From assembly GCA_964591105.1 (NCBI GenBank), contig CAZPZR010000053.1:1-12018 (forward strand): 12,018 nt of DNA, read 5' to 3'. A program made the position numbers and the translations under genes. Source of the stretch: CAZPZR01 sp964591105. GTDB taxonomy: Bacteria > Bacillota > Clostridia > Lachnospirales > Lachnospiraceae. This document shows positions 1 to 7,658 of the stretch, in pieces (the first letter of the stretch is position 1; each line of letters begins with the position of its first letter). A model generated the notes under the pieces. That model made no database searches and was not told the origin of the DNA. It saw only the letters and a list, made by a program, of their open reading frames with translations.

Positions 1-530
1 GCATAGAAATCGTAACTCTGCATAATCATGTAGTTGAATTCCAGGAAGCTAAGTCCTTTTTCCATTCTCTGTTTGTAACATTCAGCTGTAAGCATACGGT
101 TTACTGAGAAATGCGCTCCAACTTCGCGAAGTACTTCTACATAGTTCAAGTCTAATAACCAGTCTGCATTGTTTACCATCAATGCTTTTCCTTCTGAGAA
201 ATCAATAAATTTACTCATCTGTTCTTTGAAGCAGTCACAGTTGTGCTGGATTGTTTCTTTTGTCATCATCTGACGCATATCTGTTCTTCCAGATGGGTCT
301 CCAATCATTGCTGTACCGCCACCGATTAATGCGATTGGTTTATTTCCTGCTTCCTGAAGACGTTTCATTAAGCAAAGTGCCATGAAGTGTCCTACATGAA
401 GACTGTCTGCTGTTGGGTCAAATCCAATGTAAAATGTTGCTTTTCCATTATTGATCAGTTCTCTGATTTCTTCCTCATCTGTTACCTGTGCGATGAGTCC
501 ACGTGCTTGTAATTCTTCGTAGATTCCCAT
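1..530 (-). CDS. tyrS: Tyrosyl-tRNA synthetase, N-terminal part (cut by window edge)
   Basis: This cytoplasmic class I aminoacyl-tRNA synthetase charges tRNA-Tyr with tyrosine. About 176 residues are visible, starting MGIYEELQARGLIAQ. They carry the class I HIGH-type signature as HVGH (residues 45-48) in the context FDPTADSLHVGH, then IGDPSGRTDMR (about 77-86) and the NNADWL stretch (120-125), all typical of bacterial TyrRS. The KMSKS loop and the S4-like RNA-binding domain would lie beyond the left edge. The ATG at 528-530 is preceded by AAGGAG (539-544) at 8 nt spacing, so the start is well supported. A T-box leader upstream whose specifier codon is UAC independently supports the assignment. 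Nothing suggests truncation other than the window boundary. Confidence 0.96.
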   Translation of the reverse strand, partial: MGIYEELQARGLIAQVTDEEEIRELINNGKATFYIGFDPTADSLHVGHFMALCLMKRLQEAGNKPIALIGGGTAMIGDPSGRTDMRQMMTKETIQHNCDCFKEQMSKFIDFSEGKALMVNNADWLLDLNYVEVLREVGAHFSVNRMLTAECYKQRMEKGLSFLEFNYMIMQSYDFY

Positions 531-640
531 GTTTCAATCTCCTTTTATCATTTTTATATTCTGTCATTCCTCTATTGCTCACACAGCGCTGCTCCCTTTC
601 GGTCGCATGGGCTTTTCACAAAATGTTTTACCACACAATT

Positions 641-678
641 AAAAAAGCCCCTAGCTATGCTTTTACATAGATAAGGGC
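641..678 (-). terminator. T-box intrinsic terminator
   Basis: On the minus strand GCCCTTA (678-672) pairs with TAGGGGC (653-647), with one G-U. After a one-base mismatch, CTATG pairs with CATAG around a TAAAAG loop. Six U residues follow (646-641). The 5' arm shares its bases with the antiterminator, as in a transcriptional T-box switch. No separate terminator is visible between nagA and tyrS, so this hairpin should also stop transcripts reading through from the upstream nan genes. Confidence 0.92.
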
Positions 679-924
679 GTTCTATCCGCGGTACCACCTT
701 ATTTCACCAACAACTCGCATTGTCAGTCTCACAAACTGCTCTTTCATCACAGTTCTGACAAGATAACGTATGTCAACACGTCACAGCCTACTTGAATCCC
801 GTTCGGTGTGCAGCTCCAAGATGTATTCATGACTCAATCCTTCACGCGCCTCTCACCTGCCGGCAACTCTCTGTGTGGGTGTTTCAATCACTACTTCTTC
901 TTTTCACAGCCTTTGATTTTTCTG
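641..924 (-). promoter_or_regulatory. Tyrosine-specific T-box riboswitch leader of tyrS
   Basis: The leader RNA senses uncharged tRNA-Tyr and permits read-through into tyrS. Reading the minus strand, there is the Stem I AGAGAG element followed by the GGTGAGAGGC motif (about 845-870). The specifier context GAATACATC gives the Tyr codon UAC at 825-823 followed by a purine. The AGTAGGCTGTGACG motif follows (about 780-795). The conserved T-box AAGGTGGTACCGCGGATAGA lies at 700-681. Its UGGU bulge would pair with the ACCA end of tRNA-Tyr, which has discriminator A73. The antiterminator arms ATAAGG (702-697) and CCTTAT (676-671) are mutually exclusive with the terminator stem at 641-678. The 5' end at about 924 is inferred from the promoter. 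Confidence 0.95.
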
Positions 925-930
925 TTTGTC

Positions 931-959
931 ATGGTAGCCGATTTTTGCTAGTTTGTCAA
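931..959 (-). promoter_or_regulatory. tyrS promoter
   Basis: On the minus strand there is a perfect -35 TTGACA (959-954), a 17-nt spacer and -10 TACCAT (936-931, 4 of 6 matches to TATAAT). Transcription would start near 924, just ahead of T-box Stem I. The -35 box lies within the last codons of nagA, whose stop is at 948-950. Confidence 0.75.
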
Positions 960-2111
960 GGTTTTTCCGTCTTTTATCACCATCTTCACGTTCAAGGAAT
1001 CATCTAGCAACACGAGATTTGCATGCTTCCCTTCTGTGATAGATCCGTACATTTCGTATTCGCCAATTGCTTTCGCTGGATTCTTCGTTGCGCATGCCAC
1101 TGCAGTCTCCAATGGTATCTGCATTTTCTTTACTGCTACCTTCATGCAATCCATCAGGTTTGTTGCAGAACCAGCCAATGCACCGTCTGATACCAACGTA
1201 GCAAGATTTCCCACAACATCTACATCCAAACCGCCCAGAGTATAACGTCCGTCCGGCATTCCTGTTGCACGCATACTGTCACTAATCAGAATCATGCGTT
1301 CTGCTCCCATCATTTTAAATGTAGTTCTCACAACCGCTGGGTGAATGTGAACTCCATCGCAAATAATCTCTGCATTCACATGTTGATGATCTGCAACTGC
1401 ACCAACCACGCCCGGTGCACGATGTGTGTATGCTGGCATCGCGTTATAGAGATGCACCGCATGATTTGCTCCAGCTCGGAACGCTGCGTCCGCCTGCTCG
1501 TAAGATGCATTTGTGTGTGCAAGAGAAATATTTACCTTTCCTTTCATCTCTTTTACAAATGCTTCTGCATCTTTACTTTCTTCTGGTGCAAGTCCAATAA
1601 ATTTCACTAACCCTTCAGACGCATTCAGGAACTTCTGCGCGATTTTCACATCACATGGAACGATGTTTCTAGCATCTTGTGCACCTTTTTTTACCGGACT
1701 GATAAATGGACCTTCCATGTTGATTCCAAGAAGATCTGCTCCCTCATGATCCTCTTTTTTATATTCCGCTGCCACTGCAAGGATCTGTTCCAATTCTTCT
1801 ACCGGAAGTGTCATCGTTGCCGGTGCAATCGCCGTTACACCAACAGATGCCTCATACTTGGCAATCTCTTCAATAGCCTCTTTCGTACCATCGCAGAAAT
1901 CATATCCTTTACATCCGTGAAAATGAATGTCAACAAGGCCAGGAATTGCATAAGCACCTTCTCCGTCTATGATTTCCTCTGCATCCTTCTGAAGTGACAT
2001 CGTCTGTTCTGCGCCAAGCAAAACTTCTGAAAAATGTCCATCACGGATAACAACGCTTCCTTCTTCAAAGGTTTGTTCCTCTGTATATACTTTTACATTT
2101 TTAATAATCAT
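948..2111 (-). CDS. nagA: N-acetylglucosamine-6-phosphate deacetylase
   Basis: This cytoplasmic amidohydrolase converts GlcNAc-6-P to glucosamine-6-P plus acetate, the penultimate step of the sialate pathway here. It is 387 aa, the normal length. The metal and catalytic signatures of the family are in order: DIHFHG with H63 and H65, MEGPF with E133, AHT with H199, HAVHLYNAM with H217 and H220, and the catalytic Asp in ISDSM (D278). The substrate loop LAGSATNL is at 312-319. The gene overlaps the end of the upstream RpiR gene by 11 nt (its ATG is at 2111-2109, the regulator stop at 2103-2101), which points to translational coupling. A GAGGAGG site lies about 7 nt before the ATG. It is the last gene of the nan cluster, and the tyrS promoter begins inside its 3' end. 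Confidence 0.96.
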   Translation of the reverse strand: MIIKNVKVYTEEQTFEEGSVVIRDGHFSEVLLGAEQTMSLQKDAEEIIDGEGAYAIPGLVDIHFHGCKGYDFCDGTKEAIEEIAKYEASVGVTAIAPATMTLPVEELEQILAVAAEYKKEDHEGADLLGINMEGPFISPVKKGAQDARNIVPCDVKIAQKFLNASEGLVKFIGLAPEESKDAEAFVKEMKGKVNISLAHTNASYEQADAAFRAGANHAVHLYNAMPAYTHRAPGVVGAVADHQHVNAEIICDGVHIHPAVVRTTFKMMGAERMILISDSMRATGMPDGRYTLGGLDVDVVGNLATLVSDGALAGSATNLMDCMKVAVKKMQIPLETAVACATKNPAKAIGEYEMYGSITEGKHANLVLLDDSLNVKMVIKDGKTLTN

Positions 2112-2943
2112 AGCTCTTCCTCCTCATTTTTCCTTCTTCCAAAGCTCGAAGTGTATTATCATGTAAAATCTCTTTCTCATCCTTATCTCGTTCAACGTAA
2201 CATGAGTAAATAATATCCAACATTACCAAAATCGGAAACTGTGGGGAAATCACATTTCCATGGTTTAAATGCTTAAGAGATGGCAGCAAAATGACTTCCG
2301 TACAAAATTCATCATAAATCTCTCGATTATTTGCAGTCAGAAGTATCGTCTTTGCTCCTCGCTTGTGTGCTTCTCGAAGCAAATACAGTACCTCTTCCTT
2401 TCCACCACTGATACTGATTCCAAACACCAGACTTCGCTTATCCTGAAACACCGCCTGCATTCGCATCAGATCCGTATCTTGCAGAGAATCGATATCCACA
2501 CCAATTCGCATAAATCGAAGTTCCATCTCTCCCGCTGCAAATCCAGAACTTCCTTTTCCACATACAAAGACTCTTTCCGCCTGCGCAAGGTATTTCCCGA
2601 TTCTTGCAATCTGCGCTTCATCCACCAAACTGTACGTTTTATTCAGAAGCTCTTGATACGCATTTAAAACCATCCTTGTATTTCCTGTCATGGACTCTTG
2701 TTTTTCTACAAACGTTTCCTCATATTGATATAAAAACTCTCGGTATCCACGATATCCACATTTCTTTGCAAAACGTGATAGTGATGCTTCCGATACATAT
2801 AATCGTTCTGACACTGCTTTCGATGAAAAGTCCATCTTTTCGCGATTATGAATGAAAAAATCTGCAATATTTTTCTCAACATTTGTAAAATTATTGTAAT
2901 TGGATTCTATAATCGGTATGACCGATTTTACATAATATTCCAT
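2101..2943 (-). CDS. RpiR/MurR-family regulator (HTH + SIS), probable sialic-acid regulator
   Basis: This is a 280-aa sugar-phosphate-responsive transcription factor. An N-terminal HTH_6 domain (about 1-77) contains the recognition region SSKAVSERLYVSEASLSRFA (40-59) and the CGYRGYREF signature (62-70). A C-terminal SIS sugar-phosphate isomerase fold (about 120-245) contains VFVCGKGSSG (125-134) and FGISISGG (174-181). In clostridia, RpiR-type NanR proteins control nan genes in response to a pathway phosphosugar such as ManNAc-6-P. Its position between nanK and nagA makes the same role likely here, but this is inference. Likely targets are the palindromes in the nanE/nagB divergent region. 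The ATG at 2943-2941 follows AAGGA at about 10 nt. It overlaps nagA by 11 nt and begins 38 nt after nanK. Confidence 0.88.
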   Translation of the reverse strand: MEYYVKSVIPIIESNYNNFTNVEKNIADFFIHNREKMDFSSKAVSERLYVSEASLSRFAKKCGYRGYREFLYQYEETFVEKQESMTGNTRMVLNAYQELLNKTYSLVDEAQIARIGKYLAQAERVFVCGKGSSGFAAGEMELRFMRIGVDIDSLQDTDLMRMQAVFQDKRSLVFGISISGGKEEVLYLLREAHKRGAKTILLTANNREIYDEFCTEVILLPSLKHLNHGNVISPQFPILVMLDIIYSCYVERDKDEKEILHDNTLRALEEGKMRRKSYDY

Positions 2944-2981
2944 TTATCCACATTCCTTACTTTCTTTTTACGGATTATCCA

Positions 2982-3875
2982 CTATTTTTTCTTCTGCATG
3001 TTGGAAAAATGATAAAATGCTCCCAACATTCCTGCATCATTTTTATGTTTTGCAAATTCGAGCCTTGTATGTTTTGCAATACTTGGCACCAGATATTTTG
3101 CCATGGCCTGCTCTATTTTTTCTCTCAAAAATTCTTCTTGTGCCATAATTCCGCCACCAAGCACAACTACTTCTGGATTGATCACATAGCAAATATTCGC
3201 GATTCCCTGCCCCAGTACTTCTGTCATCTCATCAATTGCCTTTATACACAGAGCATCACCTTTTTTTGCTTCCTCAAAAATATGATATCCATTCCATACT
3301 TCCTCAGGTTCGTTTTTCCACTCTGCAACTTTTCTCGTCAAAATGCTGGCTGCCCCCAATGTCTGAAAATCGCTTCCAGCCATATGCATATATCCTACTT
3401 CGCAAGCACTTCCAGAACAGCCATGGAAAACTTCTCCATTCATAATGATGCTTCCACCAATCCCTGTCCCAATGGTAAGCATCAAAGAAATTTTACTACC
3501 TTTTGCTGCTCCTGACTGATATTCCGCAAGTCCCGCACAGTTCACATCATTTTCCACTTCACAAGGCAACTGGAATTCTCGTTCCATCGTCTCCTTGAAA
3601 TTAATCCCAATGTAGTTTGGAATCAATGGCGCAGAATAAAATATTTCTCCTTTTTCAATGTCTACCATTCCAGCAGTCGAGATGCAGACTCCTTCAAAAT
3701 TTCCATCTTTTTCCTGTAATTCTTTTACAATTTCCACTGTTTTTTCTAGAATGGAAGGTCCACCTTTTGCTGCTTCCGTTTTCCGTTCATAACGACTTAA
3801 AATAGTGCCTTCCTGGTCAATCACTCCATATTTAATGGCTGTTCCACCGATATCAATACTCACATATTTCTTCAC
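2982..3875 (-). CDS. nanK: ROK-family sugar kinase, probable N-acetylmannosamine kinase
   Basis: It probably phosphorylates ManNAc to ManNAc-6-P with ATP. From the chosen GTG it is 297 aa, the usual ROK length. Visible motifs are the phosphate loop DIGGTAIKYG (8-17), the catalytic Asp in VENDVNCAG (D110), and GTGIGGSI (136-143). The usual ROK zinc signature (CxCGxxGCxE) is absent: after ACEVGYMHM (158-166) the protein reads AGSDFQTLGAAS with no cysteines. Some ManNAc kinases are known to lack zinc. The GTG at 3875-3873 is preferred because AAAGGTGG (3891-3884) lies 8 nt upstream. An in-frame TTG at 3920 would add 15 residues ahead of the conserved KKYVSIDIGG start and has no good ribosome site. 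ManNAc specificity rests on context; GlcNAc or another hexose cannot be excluded. Confidence 0.87.
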   Translation of the reverse strand: MKKYVSIDIGGTAIKYGVIDQEGTILSRYERKTEAAKGGPSILEKTVEIVKELQEKDGNFEGVCISTAGMVDIEKGEIFYSAPLIPNYIGINFKETMEREFQLPCEVENDVNCAGLAEYQSGAAKGSKISLMLTIGTGIGGSIIMNGEVFHGCSGSACEVGYMHMAGSDFQTLGAASILTRKVAEWKNEPEEVWNGYHIFEEAKKGDALCIKAIDEMTEVLGQGIANICYVINPEVVVLGGGIMAQEEFLREKIEQAMAKYLVPSIAKHTRLEFAKHKNDAGMLGAFYHFSNMQKKK

Positions 3876-3896
3876 TGTCTTTTCCACCTTTACCTT

Positions 3897-3902
3897 ATTA
3901 TA
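3897..3902 (-). promoter_or_regulatory. Possible -10 box for a nanK-rpiR-nagA sub-operon
   Basis: A perfect TATAAT stands on the minus strand 22 nt before the nanK GTG and directly after the terminator at 3919-3953. No good -35 lies 16-18 nt upstream (CCTTTT at the 17-nt spacing), so an internal promoter here is possible but weakly supported. Confidence 0.35.
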
Positions 3903-3918
3903 GTATACAAAATACTGC

Positions 3919-3953
3919 AAAAAGGCAAACCCGAATTGCTTCTGATCTGCCTT
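3919..3953 (-). terminator. Intrinsic terminator inside the nan cluster, between yhcH and nanK
   Basis: On the minus strand AAGGCAGATCAGAA (3953-3940) pairs with TTCGGGTTTGCCTT (3935-3922) around a GCAA (GNRA-type) tetraloop. This gives 14 pairs, including two G-T wobbles and one A-G mismatch. The U run TTTTT (3923-3919) overlaps the foot of the stem. It would stop or attenuate transcription after yhcH and separate nanE-nanA-transporter-yhcH from nanK-rpiR-nagA. Confidence 0.72.
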
Positions 3954-3960
3954 CTTGTCT

Positions 3961-4416
3961 TTATGCTTCTATACGAACTTTAAAAATTGCTTTTTTGATT
4001 GTGCATGGTTCTTCAACCATAACCGCTGTGCGATGTCCGTCACTTGGATAACAGATCAAGAAATCACCTTTTCTCAAAATCACAGAACTGTTCTTTTCTC
4101 CATCCATTGGAAGAAAATCATCTTTTTCTACAAATTCTTTTACTTCCATATTCTGAATGAAATTTAAATCAATCTGTTCTTCTCCATCTAACATCAAGTG
4201 TACATCCAGATAATTCTTATGTGCTTCCCAGAAACGATTTTCAGCCTGAGTTGTTGTATATTCAACAATATTTACAAAAAGACGTTCTCCATCGATTTCA
4301 TGGCTTCCTTTTTCTAAAGAAACTAATTCGTGACTTTTCGCATATTCAAAACATTCTTTTATTCCATTTTCCAAGAAAGAATATTCTTCTAACTTTTCAA
4401 TATTTCCAAATATCAT
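3961..4416 (-). CDS. nanQ: YhcH/NanQ-family sialic-acid anomerase (DUF386)
   Basis: This 151-aa single-domain beta-barrel (cupin-like) protein belongs to the YhcH/YjgK/YiaL family. The E. coli member YhcH (NanQ) is a metal-dependent N-acetylneuraminate anomerase that supplies the open-chain form the lyase consumes. Conserved candidate metal ligands are visible: E64 and H66 in WEAHKNYLD, H73 in DVHLML, and H128 in PSDGHRTA. The N-terminus MIFGNIEKL is typical. A ribosome site AAGAGGA lies about 7 nt before the ATG at 4416-4414. The gene follows the transporter by 26 nt and ends just before an intrinsic terminator, so it is the last gene of the first nan transcript. Activity on Neu5Ac is inferred from the family and from adjacency to nanA and the transporter. 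Confidence 0.88.
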   Translation of the reverse strand: MIFGNIEKLEEYSFLENGIKECFEYAKSHELVSLEKGSHEIDGERLFVNIVEYTTTQAENRFWEAHKNYLDVHLMLDGEEQIDLNFIQNMEVKEFVEKDDFLPMDGEKNSSVILRKGDFLICYPSDGHRTAVMVEEPCTIKKAIFKVRIEA

Positions 4417-4442
4417 CGTTTATCCTCTTTAATAACTCTCAC

Positions 4443-5948
4443 TTAGTTTTTATAAATTGTTGTATGTGGAGCTGGTACAGATGTATCTCCTTTTACTTTT
4501 CTCCAAATCATACTTGCAGGTACTCCGACAATTAAGGATACTGCGATTGAAATGATAGAGTATGACCAAATAGATACGCTTCCAGCTGGCGCAAAGTATT
4601 TTACATAAACCATAACTGCAGATGCAGCGATAAATGCTAATGTTGCTCCGAATGTGTTTGCCACTTTTGTAAATGCTCCAAGGATAAATGTTCCAATCAG
4701 AATACCAAGTACAAGTCCCATAAATCCATTGAACCATTCATATGCAGATTTGATTCCACCATTTGCAAGTACCATAGATACTATAATTGCGAAGATACCA
4801 ACGATTAAAGATACATACTGACCAATCTTTGTCTGTCTTTCGAAACTTAATTCTTTCTTTGTTAAACGAGCCTGAATATCTAATGTCCAGCTTGCTGCTA
4901 CAGAGTTCAATCCTGTAGAAAGTGTAGACTGTGCTGCTGCATAAATTGCTGCAAGAAGAAGTCCTGTTACACCTACTGGAAGTTCAAATGCAATGTAAGA
5001 TGCGAAAATCTGATCCTGTGCTGCTGCTGGTGGAAGTGCATTCTGCTGATAGAATACGTATAATCCTGTACCAATAAAGTAGAATACTGTTGCAATAAAG
5101 ATAGATAATCCACCATTTGTAAGCATCATCTTATTCAATTTCTTTGTATCTGTTGTTGTTGTAAAACGCTGTACGATGTCCTGACTAGATACATAAGATC
5201 CCATTGTGTTAAATCCTGCACCAATAATCATAAGGAATACGCTGTCTTTTAAAATATTAATATCAAAGATTGGCTGATCTGCTGCAAGGAATTTTCCTTC
5301 TGCAGTAAATGCTGTCATGATTGCTCCAAATCCACCATCCAAGTGTGCTAACAAGTAAACAAATGCAAATGTTACACCAATTAATAATACAGATCCCTGA
5401 ATAAAGTCTGTCCAAAGTACAGATTTCAAACCACCTGTGTATGAATAGATAATTGCAATGATTCCCATGATAACGATTAATACATTTACACTGATTCCTG
5501 TTAAACTTCCAAGTACCATACATGGAAGATACATAATGATTGACATACGTCCAATCTGGTAAATAATAAACATTACGGCACCAAGTACACGAAGTCCTTT
5601 ACTTCCAAAACGAAGTTCCAAATAATGATAAGCTGTATCAATATCTAATTTACTGTAAATTGGAAGGAAGAATTTAATTGTAAGTGGAATTGCAACTAAC
5701 ATACCAAGCTGTGTAAACCACATAATCCATGTTCCTGCATATGAGTTTCCTGCTAATGATAAAAATGAAATTGGGCTAAGTAATGTTGCAAAAATGGATA
5801 CAGATGTTACCCACCAAGGTACAGTTCCATCTCCCTTGAAATATTCTTTTCCTTTCATTTCCCTTTTCGCGAAATGAAGGCCGGCAAGCAGTACAGCTGC
5901 CAAGTATACAATTAAGATTACTAAATCAACGACGGTAAATCCCTGCAT
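4443..5948 (-). CDS. Sodium:solute symporter (SSS family), probable sialic-acid transporter
   Basis: This 501-aa inner-membrane LeuT-fold transporter has about 13 hydrophobic segments. The first begins near residue 5 (VVDLVILIVYLAAVLLAG). A signature region GGLKSVLWTDFIQG spans 172-185. By recalled comparison with the Proteus mirabilis sialate transporter SiaT, Arg 134 (YQIGRMS) matches the substrate-carboxylate Arg135. D181 plus S341, T342, S344 and T345 (AQSTLSTGLNS) match its two Na+ sites. This supports Na+-coupled Neu5Ac import rather than another sugar. AGGAGGAG lies about 6 nt before the ATG at 5948-5946. The gene sits 34 nt after nanA and 26 nt before yhcH. It is the only transporter in the cluster; no ABC or TRAP sialate system is present in the window. 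Confidence 0.88.
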   Translation of the reverse strand: MQGFTVVDLVILIVYLAAVLLAGLHFAKREMKGKEYFKGDGTVPWWVTSVSIFATLLSPISFLSLAGNSYAGTWIMWFTQLGMLVAIPLTIKFFLPIYSKLDIDTAYHYLELRFGSKGLRVLGAVMFIIYQIGRMSIIMYLPCMVLGSLTGISVNVLIVIMGIIAIIYSYTGGLKSVLWTDFIQGSVLLIGVTFAFVYLLAHLDGGFGAIMTAFTAEGKFLAADQPIFDINILKDSVFLMIIGAGFNTMGSYVSSQDIVQRFTTTTDTKKLNKMMLTNGGLSIFIATVFYFIGTGLYVFYQQNALPPAAAQDQIFASYIAFELPVGVTGLLLAAIYAAAQSTLSTGLNSVAASWTLDIQARLTKKELSFERQTKIGQYVSLIVGIFAIIVSMVLANGGIKSAYEWFNGFMGLVLGILIGTFILGAFTKVANTFGATLAFIAASAVMVYVKYFAPAGSVSIWSYSIISIAVSLIVGVPASMIWRKVKGDTSVPAPHTTIYKN

Positions 5949-5982
5949 GTTTGTCTCCTCCTAAATCTTTTCTTTTGTCTGT

Positions 5983-6903
5983 TTATGCAAGATATTTTGC
6001 TTTCGCATCGCGAACCATTTTGGCTGCTTCTTCTACGATTGGCATATCGCTTTCAATCAATGCTGGCAATGGTTCTCTTACTCCACCAAGTTCCAGACCT
6101 TCATTGATTTTCAAGATTGCTTTGATAACGCCATACATATTTCCATGTGCAGAACACATTTTGTATATTACTTCGTTCACTGCATACTGAAGTTCTCTTG
6201 CCATTTCCATGTTTCCTGCTTTTACATATTCATCTAATTTCAGATATAATTCTGGCATTACACCATATGTCCCACCGATTGCACCTTCTGCACCAATCAC
6301 GCGTCCACTCATAAACTGTTCATCTGGACCATTGAAGATTACATAGTCTTCTCCAGCTGCTGCCTTAAACATCTGAATATCCTGTACTGGCATAGAAGAG
6401 TTCTTTACACCAATCACTCTTGGATTTTTTCTCATTTCTGCAAACAAATTCATTGTAAGTGCAACACCTGCAAGCTGAGGAATATTGTAAATAACAAAGT
6501 CAGTATTTGGAGCTGCAGAACTGATGTCATTCCAATATTTTGCGATTGCGTGTTCTGGCAAGTGGAAATAAATTGGTGGAATTGCAGCAATTGCATCCAC
6601 TCCAAGGCTTTCTGCATGTCTTGCAAGTTCCATACTGTCTTTTGTATTATTGCATGCAACGTGAGCAATCACTGTAAGTTTTCCTTCTGCTGCTTTCATT
6701 ACATTTTCTAATACAATCTTTTTATCTTCTACACTCTGGTAAATACATTCACCAGAAGAACCGTTTACATAAACACCCTTTACACCTTTTTCTACATAAT
6801 ATCTTGTGAGTGCCTGTACGCCCTCTGGGCTGATGTTTCCTTCTTTGTCATAACATGCGTAAAATGCTGGGATAATTCCTTTGTACTTGTCAAGATTTCT
6901 CAT
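5983..6903 (-). CDS. nanA: N-acetylneuraminate lyase
   Basis: This cytoplasmic class I aldolase (DHDPS superfamily TIM barrel) cleaves Neu5Ac to ManNAc and pyruvate. It is 306 aa, the normal length. The carboxylate-binding loop is NGSSGE (47-52). The catalytic Tyr is Y139 (VIYNIPQ), the Schiff-base Lys is K167 (IGVKNSS), and the substrate motif GPDEQF lies at 192-197. At the position of E. coli Ser208 (GIGSTYN) this protein reads AIGGTYG, so Gly replaces Ser; this appears to be a subgroup trait rather than damage. GAGGAG lies 8 nt before the ATG at 6903-6901. It follows nanE by 28 nt and precedes the transporter by 34 nt. A relative of DHDPS with another keto-acid substrate is the alternative, but the context makes it unlikely. 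Confidence 0.95.
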   Translation of the reverse strand: MRNLDKYKGIIPAFYACYDKEGNISPEGVQALTRYYVEKGVKGVYVNGSSGECIYQSVEDKKIVLENVMKAAEGKLTVIAHVACNNTKDSMELARHAESLGVDAIAAIPPIYFHLPEHAIAKYWNDISSAAPNTDFVIYNIPQLAGVALTMNLFAEMRKNPRVIGVKNSSMPVQDIQMFKAAAGEDYVIFNGPDEQFMSGRVIGAEGAIGGTYGVMPELYLKLDEYVKAGNMEMARELQYAVNEVIYKMCSAHGNMYGVIKAILKINEGLELGGVREPLPALIESDMPIVEEAAKMVRDAKAKYLA

Positions 6904-6931
6904 GATCTTTTCTCCTCTTTCTTGTCATCTG

Positions 6932-7630
6932 TTATTTGTTTGGTTCATCTAAAGCTTCTGCAAAAGATTTTGTAATTAACTGCGGTCTTGTGATAATTGA
7001 TCCAACTACCACACTGAAAGCACCAAGTTCAATCACTCTTTTTGCCTTCTCCGGCGTGTTAATGTTTCCCTCTGCAATCACTTTGTGTTTTGCTTTTTTC
7101 ACGATTTCTCTTAAAATTTCAAAATCGTTTTCTTCTATTTTCAAGGAACGACTCTGTGGCGTATAACCTACCATTGTTGTTCCTATGAAATCAAACCCAA
7201 GTTCATCTGCGTGAAGTGCTTCTTCTACAGTTGAACAGTCTGCCATCAAAAGCTGATCTGGATACTTTTCTTTAATCTGATGGAAAAATTCATCCAATGT
7301 CACTCCTCCTGGACGAGTTGCACCAGTTGCATCTATCGCAATGATTTCTGGTTTTACTTCCATCAATTCTTCCACTTCTTTCATCGTAGGTGTAATGTAA
7401 ACCGCACTATCTTCATAATCTCGTTTTACAATTCCTATGATTGGAAGATCAACTTGTGACTGAATCTCTTTAATATCTTCTTTTGTATTTGCACGAATTC
7501 CTGCTGCTCCGCCTTCTTTTGCAGCCTTTGCCATTCTTCCCATAATAAAAGAAGAATGTAATGGTTCATGCGGCAGTGCTTGGCAAGATACGATTAATTT
7601 CCCTTCTAAGTCTTCTACTCTAGCGTTCAT
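6932..7630 (-). CDS. nanE: N-acetylmannosamine-6-phosphate 2-epimerase
   Basis: This 232-aa TIM-barrel enzyme interconverts ManNAc-6-P and GlcNAc-6-P in the cytoplasm. Family catalytic positions known from the Clostridium perfringens enzyme are all present: R46 (GIRANT), K69 (GIVKRDY), D131 (MADCST), E187 (IAEGNI) and R215 (ITRPQLIT). The phosphate-binding end VVVGSIITRP (207-216) is also typical. It is the promoter-proximal gene of the cluster. The ATG at 7630-7628 follows AAGGAGG at 9 nt, and a TTGAAA/TATACT promoter lies about 30-55 nt upstream. It diverges from nagB across a 273-nt control region. That it comes first, although it acts after NanA and NanK, is a matter of gene order only. 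Confidence 0.95.
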   Translation of the reverse strand: MNARVEDLEGKLIVSCQALPHEPLHSSFIMGRMAKAAKEGGAAGIRANTKEDIKEIQSQVDLPIIGIVKRDYEDSAVYITPTMKEVEELMEVKPEIIAIDATGATRPGGVTLDEFFHQIKEKYPDQLLMADCSTVEEALHADELGFDFIGTTMVGYTPQSRSLKIEENDFEILREIVKKAKHKVIAEGNINTPEKAKRVIELGAFSVVVGSIITRPQLITKSFAEALDEPNK

Positions 7631-7658
7631 ACTCTATGACCTCCTTCGTTCTTGGAGT

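Noticed and set aside
571..625. Possible second hairpin between the T-box terminator and tyrS (AGCGCT palindrome, CCC/GGG arms)
   Set aside because: Pairing is weak and no U tract follows. It is just the 5' untranslated stretch before the tyrS ribosome site.
792..1007. 71-residue plus-strand reading frame
   Set aside because: It lies across the tyrS T-box leader and the 3' end of nagA on the opposite strand, which fully explain the sequence.
5263..5523. 86-residue minus-strand frame within the transporter gene
   Set aside because: It is a frame-shifted reading of the symporter coding sequence with no start signals.
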